Origin: Gonapodya prolifera JEL478
Taxonomy: Eukaryota > Monoblepharomycota > Monoblepharidomycetes > Monoblepharidales > Gonapodyaceae
Direction: 5' to 3'
Length of the DNA: 31,132 bases
Assembly (NCBI GenBank): GCA_001574975.1
Contig: KQ965809.1
Span: forward strand, 72,154 to 103,285
Each line of letters begins with the position of its first letter. Position 1 is the stretch's first letter. Shown one piece after another: positions 7,743-18,128 of this stretch. A program made the position numbers and the translations under genes. Under the pieces are notes generated by a model. It ran no database searches and had not been told where the DNA came from. It saw only the letters and a program-made list of their open reading frames with translations.

Positions 7743-10733
7743 CTAAAATGACACACTATCTTTTCCCAGAAGGGCCCGCCTCTCAATAATTGTCCTACTG
7801 AAAGAGCTGAAATAGTTCCCAACGAATATGTCCGCCAACAGGCATAGCTCCATATCCAACAAGGCCAGCTCCACTTGATCTAAAGTTCGCTCTCTCCACA
7901 TACGACAGGTTTTCAGTCGTGTAACAGAGTTACTTTCAGGAGATTCATTGCTCGAGAGGTAGCATAGGTGCTCAAAAAGATTGCTTGTTGTAACTGCGCG
8001 ACTCAGTGTTATTCCTTCCGAGGAAACCTGGGAGCTCGAAACATTGAGAGCCCGCCATATTTCATTCATTATGCGATCCATCATCCTATTGCTCGCCTTG
8101 TTCGTCGCCACAAACAACGTGAACGTAACATTTTGAACTGGCCCGTCACTTCGCGCCACCTTGCTCCTTCCGACATGGTCCACTACCGCTCTGGCAACAA
8201 CGCGCCCGACCCTTTCGAAGGAGGGATAACAGCTCTCGCGCAGATCGAGCTCCTTGATGGCATTGCATTTCTTTTTGTAGTCGCCCCTCCGAACATGAGT
8301 TGTCACGATCAACGAAGTCCCGTTCTGCGACACGGCGCTCATTCTAGCAAGCAGGTCTTCCGCGAGTATGCGAAGATCAGGTCGCCATTTCATTCCATGG
8401 ATTATCTCAGCGTACGCTTTGACGTCCATGTAATCTTGGAACTGCTCGAGTGGGTAGGGCTGTTGCGGTTTGCCGAATCCATGAAGCCAAAATGCCGACC
8501 CCAAGGCGATAACCCGTCGTTCTTCATTCGATGGACCTTCAAAGGCTCTCTTGATGCCATCTGTTGAGAGGAATTGCAGACGTTCCGACGTCACGACACC
8601 TCCGTGTCGAACATTCAAAGTCGACCCATAGTACTGCTCCAGTTGATTTTCGTTAGTGGCCGAAGCGATAGGATTGCTCATGAGTGTACCAAATTCCAGC
8701 GAGCCGGGATTGTCATAGTGCAGGCCCATCAAGTTCTCCATCGAAATCGTGCCACAGCCTTGGTCGGCCTCGTAATCCAAATCGAAGTACTTCTCCCACG
8801 CCTCCCACCTATAGTCGTCCACATCAAACGAAAACGCCCACTTTTCGTCACCATCACCTCCACCTTCTCTCCGGTACCCAACTCTGGGCAGCAACAGCGT
8901 CCGCCCGAGCTCTCGCGCGACAGCACACGCGGAGCGGAACCCGATGAGTTGGTTGTTGAGCTGTTCCCATGGCATGTAGGCCAAAAATCGTAAGTCCACG
9001 TGCCTAGTCGGGAGTGCAAGGTGAAGAAGGGACACGAGGTGCGAGGTAGTGCGACGGGGGAAGGATGGATGCAAGGAAGGCGTGTTGAGTGACGCATAAC
9101 GAGTGCGGGAGAGTGAGCACAATGTCCGAAGTCCTGGGTTTGGGTGTGGTGAAGCGTCCACGATTGTGAAGGAAAGTTTGGTATCGGTTTTTCCAAGACC
9201 CCGAGTCAAAAGTGCCCGCGACACAAAGTCGACAGGTCCTTGTTCGGGAATTGTGTAATTCAAAATCAAAATACCGCAATAAGGAAGGTCTCGAAGGAGC
9301 ATGTCGCGTTGATTTGAGGAATCGTCCACAGTCATGTTAAGCCGCTGGAAGCTCGCGACACCCTCCAAAGAGGGGAAAGCCTGGAACATATCATCAAAGT
9401 CCCCCATTAGACAAACAGACTGCGTCTGTCCTAACATTTCTGTATCTTCCGAAGTTCGTGTTACCCTCGGATGACCGGGCATCGAAATGTTCCAAAAGCT
9501 CGAAAAGAATATTCGAGTCCGATCATATAATGGAAGCACGAGATTTGTGTGCTCAGAAAATTGATCCTTATGTCGTGCGCCATGGCCGTCGTCGTACTGG
9601 AAGAAGGCGGGGTGAAGTCCCAGTACAGCTTTTCGAAAGACTACGATTCCACTGATATCATCGACAGGAAGTTGGTCGGTGGAGCCATCCTGAAGGGACG
9701 CTGCCAGTCGACCAGCAGCCAATGAAGAAGATACCAGTGTGAAGAAGGTTTCCAACCCGGGCAGCACACTCTTCGCCTGCGAGGGCTTGCCGAGAATGCA
9801 TCGTACGCGCTCCCTCAACGAATCCTCTCCTCGTATGAGCTTCAATTTTTCACTCCCAGATGTCGGCGGTTTCTCGTACGCATGTATCACCAGAATTCCA
9901 AGCCGCACCCCAACCGCACTCCCAGCGACCACGGACAGGTTCAGCCCCATAAGTATAGGCAGCTGGAGCGGGGTATAGTCTCTCACGGTGTACATGTAGT
10001 CCCGCGGTGGGTACCGTTTAGGTGGCAAGAAAACGTGGAACACACGAGTCCCCAGGGCCGTAGTGCTGTTGTCATGCGCCGTCTCCATGAATACAGTCGA
10101 GGCATGACACGCGTAAGCGTACATCTCGCGCTTCGATCCCAAGGGACCCGGGTTGGTGCGAACTGGCTTCCCTTCGCACTTCAGCTGGGCGTACCCCTTC
10201 GCATCCTCCTCCTCGGTCGGAGCCACCGTGCTGCACGACGAGTCCGCCCACGCGGTATCTTGAGTGGATGGCGGACAAAACTCGGTCATTATAAATGGGT
10301 CGACGGGTTGATACTGCTCGTCCGGCTGGTTTGTATGAGGTCCGAAGGGAATGAGCCATTGGAACCGTGTCCATGGTGGTAGGGGGAGTTTCGGGAGCGC
10401 AACGCTTTCGTCTTCTGTTCGTCCCTGCAGTGAGATTGGCAACTGTCAGAATTATGAGAGTCCTGATCACCAATTGAACGCACGCACCGCTTGCGCCGGA
10501 CCACGGCCGCCACTTCCCTCCTGCTCGAGTACGTCCTGTACACCCTTCCGCTCTCTGACGCGACCAGCTGGCGGAACGAAGCCAGGGTTATCTTCGAACC
10601 AGGACTTGTCCGTTCTATCACCCCCGTGGCCACCGAAGTCGGACAGGTAAGGCCCGATGAACGCTCGCGATAGAAAGAGAACTGATGTGGCGATTGTGGT
10701 GACGAGTGCGAGGCGCTGGTAGCGGCGGTTCAT
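7743..10733 (-). CDS. Type II membrane glycosyltransferase with O-fucosyltransferase domain
   Basis: Two exons, 10733-10488 and 10424-7743, joined over a 63-bp GTGCGT..CTGCAG intron in phase 0; predicted 975 residues. Exon 1 supplies a short basic cytosolic end and one hydrophobic anchor (residues about 8-30, LALVTTIATSVLF), typical of a Golgi type II enzyme. The C-terminal part (from about residue 560) carries O-fucosyltransferase-like hallmarks: WEQLNNQLIGFRSACAVA (the donor-site N-Q-L type motif), THVRRGDY at about residue 791 and ADIFVGNYFSSFSRTIIERR near the end. This family transfers fucose or related sugars from GDP-sugars to proteins or glycans in the secretory pathway. The N-terminal half (about 100-540) is a separate domain with GIVVFRKAVLGL and a possible GT61-like pattern; that part is a weak guess. 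The low-complexity link at about 9000-9200 may hide a cryptic intron. Confidence 0.7.
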
Positions 10734-10995
10734 CGATGGTTCATGGAACGATGTCTAGATATCAACTTTCCAACCACCAACCCCCTTCACCCCCGGCACG
10801 CATGTGAGAAAGTACGAAAAGATTCATTCAAATCAACAACCCCATGACCATAACCACCTCCATATACATTCGAAGCACTCTGTGCGAATGCTTCCTGCTC
10901 CGCTCCTCTACATCATATTCATTCAACTTTCAAACTATAAACCAAACGACACGAATGCGACTGAGGGCCGATGGGTAACTTCTTCCACACTCCAA

Positions 10996-12861
10996 TTACA
11001 GGGCGAGGGCAGCAAGCGCAACTCCCGCCAACGCGCTCAGGGACCCTCCAACACTGATGGACGAACTGCGCGGGGCGGCACCGGGCTTAGCGGCGCCGCT
11101 GGTAGCAGCTGCGGGAGGGGCGGCGGCGGGGGACGCGGCGGTGGGGCCGGCAGTCGCGGTGGCGGCCTTGGTGCCGGAACTGCTGGCGGAGGACGCGGCG
11201 GGGGCGGAGCCGGTGCCAGAGCAAGCTAAAAGAGAAAAAGGAGGTAGAGGTGAGACGTGAAGCTCGACTCGGTTCAGAGGCACACGGAAGGAAGAACTCA
11301 CAAGTCCTGTAGGGGCTGGTATCACCTAAGCACGTGGCAATGTTCACGGCCGTGTAGTTGTAGCTCCTAATGGTGGCGAAGATGAAGGGCGCGGTCTGGG
11401 CAGAGCAGGGCCAGAGGTCCGAGTTCACCGCGACGTAGGTCGAGGTCCCGTTGGGAAGCTGGGTGAAAGCCGTGATGTAGTTTTGGAGAATGCCAGTCTG
11501 GCACGCGGCGGCGTTGTTGGACGAGGCGTACATGTAGTCGCCAGAGTCGAGGTTGTAGCCGACGGGCTGTGGTGGAGGAGGGCGGAGAGGGGAAGAGGAC
11601 GTGAGTGGGTTGCGCGTGTTGGGTGGGAAAAGAAGGGGAGTACGTACGATGTATCCTTGGGACTTGACAGTGTTGTAAGCCGACTGAGGGGTGTCGATGG
11701 GCAAGTAGATGTCTGCAAATCGCAAATCCATCCGAGAGTCAGTCAACTTGCACGTATCCATTTCTCCCACAACTGCAACAAGCACTCACATTTGGGCGCC
11801 TTCTGGGTGTACTGGAACACAGCATTGCAGTCGTCCGACAGCTGCTGGATGATTTGGGCGTCGGTGGCGTTCAGGATCGAGACCGTGGTGGGCCATTCTA
11901 GTTGAGTTTCAAATGAGACGGAGTAGGAGAAAAGTGCAGTGGCAGGAGGCACTTACGAAGACCGATAAGAGCGCCGGCGTTGGAGACTTGGGTGAGGGGC
12001 ACGTTGGACGTGACCTGAAAACGACAGAACACGTGAGCCCCCTTGCACGACATTGACTCGATCGCATGTACGCTACTCACGTCCTTCAAGTACCTTGTGA
12101 TCGCGAAGAAGGTGAGCGCCGAAGCGTTGGTTCCGCCAGCGATCACGTTCGAGAACAATGTCGCGGTGTTGGCGCTGGTGAGGGGTGGTGGGAGAGCAAG
12201 GGGTGTGGTGTTGGCTCGTGGTGCTCTTGTGATGGCGGAAGAGAGCAAAGGGGAGAAAAGGGAGACTCACGCAGGTCCGCCGGCCCAGAAGACGGAGACT
12301 TGGCCACTTTTTCAGGGAGGGGGGTTAAGGAAGAGGTAAGAACAGTAGAACAGAGAGAGAGTAAGGGAAGAAGATATCACATACGTTTTGCACTGGTTGG
12401 GGTAGTAGGATGGGTTGGCTGGAGGTGGGATAGGGATGTTTATGAAAGGGAGGTTTTGTTAACAGGGCCTTTTGTGTATCTCCGACAGAAAAGCACAGGA
12501 AAACAAAAATGGGGGAGTCCGGGTCCAGGTAGCGTATCGCACTCGAGCGGTGGTCTCGGTATCGCTCTGCGATGAGTCTTCCACTTCGCATGGCATTGGC
12601 CTCCTCGGTCGGTGGTGTCACACCTCAGGCCTCCTTCTCCCTCCACCAGAGTACTTCGCTGCGAGGAATTCGCCTCCTGTTGTCCGACTCAGATCGTCGC
12701 AGTCGCCAAGGTCGCCAAGTGACCCTTTCCGTGATTTCACCCGACACTCAAGCCAGACGATGGGTTTTGCGCCACTCACTGAAGCCGTATGTGCCCGTCT
12801 GCGCCATGGCAGCGGAGACGAAGGCCAACATCCCGACGAGGGAAGCTACGATGGGTGCCAT
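10996..12861 (-). CDS. Secreted CE4 (polysaccharide deacetylase)-like pseudoenzyme, copy 1
   Basis: Nine exons: 12861-12780, 12418-12385, 12306-12271, 12174-12081, 12014-11957, 11897-11790, 11712-11648, 11566-11302, 11225-10996; 323 residues. A signal peptide ends near residue 21 (FVSAAMAQ). The body follows the NodB/CE4 order seen in chitin deacetylases, but catalytic positions are lost: TFDDGP becomes VFWAGGP (44-50), the zinc His-xxx-His becomes LQWPTT (101-106), and RPPYG becomes YLPIDT (140-145). NLDSGDY (164-170) still matches the later D-x-x-D-W region, with Tyr for Trp. An Ala/Ser/Pro/Thr-rich linker leads to a C-terminal hydrophobic stretch (LSALAGVALAALAL), as in a GPI signal. Likely a cell-surface protein that binds rather than cuts chitin-type glycans (inference). 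Every splice phase agrees with the divergent paralog at 13576. Confidence 0.75.
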
Positions 12862-13575
12862 TTCTAAGAGGTGCTGGCAGATTTGGGGGTATGAGGCGGG
12901 GGCAGAGGCGGGGCTGTAGCCACACGAGACTGCACCTTCTAAGACGGATCGGGCGAGTCCTGGAGTAGGTGGTAGAGCGAGGCCGAGCGAAGAGCGGTGA
13001 GGTCAGCGAGTGGCCTGTGATATGGTCACCTGTGCTTGGCTGAAGAAAGGGCCAATTTCGTCAGGGTGGTGCCCGGGTTGTGGCGCAGCAAAATCATTCT
13101 AAATGCTTCTCCCAATTATGCCACTGCAAGTTTCGCATCGCTCATCCTCTGCGTTGTTGAAAGATAAGCCGGAAATATGATGTACTGAATTATTAGTGAC
13201 GGTATCTGGCTTTATCTTCGACCCATGCAGACATGCTCAAATATTCACTTTCAATTATGCCGTATCGCCGTCCGAATGCTGACGACATGTCGATCGAAAT
13301 GCAAATGCAAGCCGTGTGTTGCCAGGCTTCCAAAAAGGGACGTGTGTGGCACAGCACTGCGGTGCGCCTCTGCCTTCTCTACCCAAACTCAAAATTCCAT
13401 AACACGTCGCCTTCTTCGCTACATTCGCACTGCACCTGAGATCCCACGCTCCCTCCACCCGTGAGTCGCCCTAGCAACGGAACTCTCCCCTCCACCCGCC
13501 CTGCGCTTCCGCGCCTGAAGCATTTCACGCCGACGCTGACCCTTTCATTAACGCCACCGTCACACAGACACTCAA
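12862..13575. promoter_or_regulatory. Shared divergent intergenic region of the CE4-like pair
   Basis: 714 bp separate the two divergently read start codons. No coding exon was recognised. It must hold both promoters, which would allow co-regulation, but no specific element was identified by eye. Confidence 0.45.
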
Positions 13576-15341
13576 ATGACTCGATTGCTCGTCACTCTAC
13601 TGGCGGCCGTGCTTACGGCGACGACGGTCCTCGCTCAGTTCTCCTACGGTGAGTGGCGATTGCGCCGTGCGGTCGGCTCCCATCAGGGAGCGATTTCTCT
13701 TCTCCTACCGGCGAAAGGAACCCGGAAAGACACGGAAGCTGGACCACGACGTCAACCTTTCCTCTGGAAGACTGTATCTCCCGGAAGTTTTCTCTTACTG
13801 GACGTTTATTCTCCCTGTTTCGCTGCTCACCTTTCATGTGACGCTCCTTCTCATGATTCCGCCCGTCTCTTTTAGATAACCCCACATACTTCCCCTCGGC
13901 CTGCAAAAAGTACGTCTTACTGTCCTCTTCCTTCCTACCCCGTTCTAACCTCCCTTTGTCACCCCTGTCACCTCCACCAAAGGCAGGGCCAAATCGCAGT
14001 CATATACGCCGAAGGACCCTCGTAAGTCCCTTGTCTCTCTCTTCCTCACTTCCGCCTTTTCCTCACTCTCGTCCAACGAAACTCCCGCTGCCCGTTGCCC
14101 ACTTGGACGATAGGAAATACACCTCGCTCATCTACCAAAACCTCGTCGCAGCCGGCCTGCCCGCGGCAAACATGAGTTTCTTCCCCGTTACGACATACCT
14201 CAAAGATGTAAGTACTCGCCTTTTTTGGCTCTGGGTCCCCGCCTTTGTCTTTTCGCGGTTGTCGGTGCTAACAAACAGCCTTTCGTACTAATCCAATTGG
14301 GTAACAGGTCACGAGTAACGTTCCCCTCAGCCAAGTCGGAAAGGCCGGCGCGTTCATCGGAATGCGTGAGTCCCCATATGCCCCTTTGGCTCCCACACGC
14401 TCTCAACCCGACGCCTCTAACCGCTGTTCTACCTTGACACCTCCAGGATGGACCACGCAACAAAAACTCAACAGCCTATCCGCAGCCCAGATCGCCACGC
14501 AGCTCGAATCCGACTGCACACAGATCATGACCTACACAGGAAAGGCTCCCAAATGTGAGACATCTGATCGTGGCTGTGTGCTCGAGGCACGAGTCGTTGA
14601 CCCTTGGGTTAAATCCACACAGACATCTTCCTCCCCCGTGACCAAGTCGACGAGACTTCGTACAACGCCGTCAAGGCGCAAGGATATGTCGTGAGTCTTC
14701 CCTACTCCCATGTACCTCTCTTTCCCCTCTTACTCACCTTTCCTCCTCCCTTAACCCCACCCAGCCTGTCGCGTACAACCTCGACTCCCTCGACTACACC
14801 TTCAACGGCACTGACAACGCCACTTGCATCAACGGCGTCCAAACCGCCTACATCGCCACCCTCGGCCAGCTCACCGCAGGGTCGGCCTACTGGATCGCTC
14901 TGCAGAGGGACTTGATCCAGTGCACGGTCGATTCGGCAGCCACGGTGTACACGACGATCAAGAACTATGGGTACACGTGGGTCGATATTGGCACGTGCCT
15001 TGGTGACACGAGCCCGTACAAGACTTGTGAGCCGAGTAATCACCATCCCCCTCTCACCCCGAACCCACTGACCGTGAACCTCTCAACCACCCCCACCCAC
15101 CACAGCCTGCACCGCCTCGGGTGCCTCGGCCCCGCCCCCCGCCAGCGCTGCAGCCAGCAGCGGCGCGTCGGCCACCAAGGCGCCCAGCGCGTCTCCGTCC
15201 GCCACGACCGCCGGCGGCGCCGCTGCTGCGACTGGAACCGCCGCCGCTAAGCCCGGCGCAGCTGCCCCTGCGCGTTTCTCGTGGTCCGTGTACGCTACTC
15301 TGGCCATCGCCGTTATCATTGCGGCGGTGGTGAGGTTGTAA
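13576..15341 (+). CDS. Secreted CE4 (polysaccharide deacetylase)-like pseudoenzyme, copy 2
   Basis: Nine exons: 13576-13648, 13876-13909, 13983-14021, 14114-14207, 14308-14365, 14447-14554, 14623-14690, 14765-15026, 15106-15341; 323 residues, the same length as copy 1. Signal peptide of about 20 residues (LTATTVLAQ). CE4 order is recognisable: GQIAVIYAEGPS where active enzymes have TFDDGPS (so Asp-Asp is Ala-Glu at 45-46), MSFFPVTTYL for ATFFVTGN, GMRWTTQQKLNSLSAAQI for the G-x-H-T-x-x-H-x-x-L helix (both His lost), GKAPKYIFLPRDQ for the G-x-x-P-x-x-x-R-P-P-Y region, and YNLDSLDY retained. The final L-x-H motif is IALQRD (202-207). The Ala/Ser-rich tail ends in a hydrophobic helix (VYATLAIAVIIAAVVRL) that anchors it by GPI or as a membrane segment. 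Deacetylase activity is not expected. Confidence 0.75.
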
Positions 15342-15716
15342 AGAAAACGAGGAAGGACTGTATCAAGGAGGGCTGAGTCCACGTACGTGAAGTCGTATAC
15401 CCCGTTGTTGGAGACGCCGCGCGTGTGCATGTGCGTGTACGTGGGCGTGGGCGTGGGCGTGGGCGTGGGCGTGGGCGTGGGCGTGGGCGTGTGCGCAATG
15501 AACTCATGAACATTCACAAAAGTACTTGCATTTGAAGTATGTCACGAAACGAGCGAGCTTCAATAAAGTAGAATTTGCAATTCTTCGTACCGGCGTCCGG
15601 CTCGCAATTGTGGTTGGAGAGAAGACCGTAGTGTAGTTGCATGATCAAGTCATGTTCCACCAACACTTCGACAAAATTTGCAATCCACCACACCCATCCA
15701 CCCTCACCGTCCAACC
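15342..15716. other. Intergenic region with possible poly(A) signal
   Basis: No gene seen. It contains the GTGGGC array described separately and an AATAAA at about 15562, which could serve the upstream CE4-like gene 220 bp away. The ZNF511-like start codon follows at 15717. Confidence 0.4.
15441..15488. repeat. GTGGGC hexamer microsatellite, 8 units
   Basis: Eight perfect GTGGGC units, flanked on both sides by imperfect GTGTGC/GTGCGT variants. G-rich on this strand, so it could form a G-quadruplex (inference). It lies 100 bp after the CE4-like stop codon. Confidence 0.9.
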
Positions 15717-17987
15717 ATGTCCGCCTTCACATTCACCACCCCCTCCGATCCACTTTCGACGCGAAAACGGCCTCGCGACGATGATGCCATGGACACGGGC
15801 GACGATTGGGTTGAATCTGGAGTTGATTCCTATGCGACAGCCATGCGCGCCGCCGAGGAGGGCGCTGGAAGGGTGACAAAGGCTCTAAGAACGGATGATG
15901 TGCCCACGGTGGAGGTTGTGTCGCGGGGTGATGCGATCGATTGGTTGGCTGCGGGTGTGTTTTCGCATGGGAAGAAGAGAACGAGGGATTCGGTTGGCGG
16001 GGCGAACGAAGAAGAAAACGTGACAGAAGCAGCAGAGGCTCAGGCCGAAATGGACTCTGAGAATGCTCGCGTGAGCAAGTTTGTGAGGACAATGTCAAAT
16101 GATGAGAAGAAGGAAGACGTGAGGAAGGTGGAACCGGATCCTGATGAGCCGTGAGTACAGAAGGGCCGTGATAGATGTCGCGGAGCTCGCTTTGTTGCCT
16201 CGTTTGTCAGCTTTCACAAGGGTGCTAAATCCCCTTTCTCATCCTCTACAGACTCATCCGCTGCACACTCCACCCCACCTGCCGGTTCCTCCCCCCCCTC
16301 ACCATCCCCTTATACGAGAAACACTACACCCGCGTGCACACCAACCGGTGCGCCGTGTGTGTACGAACGCTCCCGACGCCGCGGTTGCTGGAGATTCATG
16401 TGCAGGAGTGCCATGATTCGTGGTTCGCTGTGAGGGCGGGGAGGGGGGAGAGTATGGTATGTTCAGTGAGGCTAGGATTTGAAGGCGTTGATAAGGTATC
16501 CTCGAGTGGTTTTTGCCTGACAATGTGACCTACACTAAACACAGTACGCATGCCTCCACACACTCACCGTCCCATCCACCGAGCCTTCCTCCACCACCTC
16601 ACCACCCTCGACCGACGTCATGTCCACTCTGCCCTCATACAAAATCGTCCCCTGCGACCGCACCTTCCTCACCCCCGGTCAGCGCGACGCTCACCTCATC
16701 AGGGACCACAGCTACCCGGCGAGCTACGTCCGGTCCAAGCAGTTTTTGGAACTGATGGTGCTAGGGATGGGTGAGGGCGAGGCGGAGTGGTGGAGGGGGG
16801 AGTTGGAAGGGAGACGGGGTGCGTTGCAGTCGCAGTCTGCTGGGGCTACTCATTCAGTGGATGCTGGAGCGCTGAAGTCTGGTGCAGGAGTTCAGGCAAA
16901 GCTGACAGCTGACCAACCATCCAACATTCATGATGACGTTACCCTGGGAAAAGCGTCGACCAGTGGAAAACCACGACGTACCCGGACGACTACTGACCAT
17001 ACAAACCCCAACCCCTCTACTGCAAGTCTGCCTTCTAAACCCACCACCAATACCACTATGGACGTTTCGGACGACGATGAACCCGCCCATGCCCCTCCCC
17101 GCCGTGGCATTTCGGGAGTCGCTGACATTCTCCAATGGATCGCCAAGGAGGGGATCGTCGCGCCTGCACCGGCGCAGTCCAATGACACTGAAGCACCACC
17201 GCCTGGCGTAGTTGAGCCGGCGTCTCCAACGGTCCCGCAATCGCCTGTTGGTGAGGCTTCGGTGCCACTGCAGACGATGACGAGCAGACAGCGCAAAACT
17301 CTCGCGTACCGGGAAAAGGTCGCGCAGTTTCGGAAGGGTCGGAAGGGCAAGGGGCAGGGAGGGTTGGGCGCTTCGTCTGATGTGAAGAATCTCGCGTCAC
17401 AGGATGAAGTGTCGCGGGGTGATACCATGGAGGTTGATGTCGGGCAAATTCCTTCCGAAAGTGCCGCACACGATGAAAGTCTTAACCCCAGTCCTGGTGG
17501 AAGAGGCCGTGAAAGAGGACGAGGCGGGCGTGGCAAGGCGCGGGGCAAGCACAAGGATTCTAAGACTAACGGGCAAATGGACACTGATGTGGGCGTTAGT
17601 GAAGGAGGCAGTGATGTCAGCGGACCATCTCAACACCAAGAAGCGCGTCATGGAAGGGATCGGGGCCGGGGCCGGGGCAAAGGACGCGGCGGGAAGTTAT
17701 TGAAAACCGGACCCGACAGTGTCTCCGAAGCGCCTTCCGACCCACCAACCGCCGACACCCTTTCAACTATCACGAACGTTCTCTCGAGCATCCGTGTATC
17801 TCAGCCTCCTTCTCAATTCTCGTTCGGACGCGGCGCTCACCGCGCTTTTGGCACGACCATGCACAGAGACCATGTGGAGTGGACCTTTGGGCGGATTCTG
17901 AGGGCGCATAAGGGTAATAGGCCGTTCGTGGTATATGGGGAGGATGGGGCAGTCGTTGAAGTGCGGCAGAGGGTTGGTGGGCACTAG
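15717..17987 (+). CDS. ZNF511-like C2H2 zinc-finger protein with Arg/Gly-rich tail
   Basis: Three exons, 15717-16150, 16252-16456 and 16545-17987; 693 residues. After an acidic, NLS-like N terminus (TRKRPRDDD) come three atypical C2H2 fingers spaced as in ZNF511: C149/C155/H169/H174 (YEKHYTRVH), C178/C181/H194/H199 (CAVCVRTLP, LLEIHVQECHDSWF) and C216/C250/H263/H268 (YACL.. VPCDRTF.. RDAHLIRDHSYPASY). HDS-x-F and HxYPxxY are family hallmarks. The cysteines of the third finger are 33 residues apart because of a Ser/Thr/Pro insertion. Residues from about 300 on are not in animal ZNF511: a disordered region, a GRGRERGRGGRG-type Arg/Gly segment (about 530-605) and a conserved-looking end (SFGRGAHRAFGTTMHR). 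The molecular role of ZNF511 is poorly known; nucleic-acid binding is likely. Confidence 0.8.
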
Positions 17988-18128
17988 CTGGAATCATTGG
18001 AGTGTTCATTACTTGACATCAAAAACAAAATTTGAATTCGATGTCATCGTAGAATGCAATCAAAACGTGCAAAAGTCTCGATCAAAAAATTCTGTCCTCA
18101 AAATTACATCTTCACGTCATCGCCCACA

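Noticed and set aside
7504-7743. 80-residue N-terminal extension of F-box paralog 3
   Set aside because: Absent in the paralogs, and its DNA matches the conserved upstream block of the other genes, so it is taken as 5' noncoding.
15441-15488. Telomere-like repeat
   Set aside because: GTGGGC is not a fungal telomere unit, and the array is short and internal between genes.
16928-17584. 218-residue minus-strand ORF over the ZNF511-like gene
   Set aside because: Antisense of the Arg/Gly- and Pro-rich tail; composition is that of a shadow frame.
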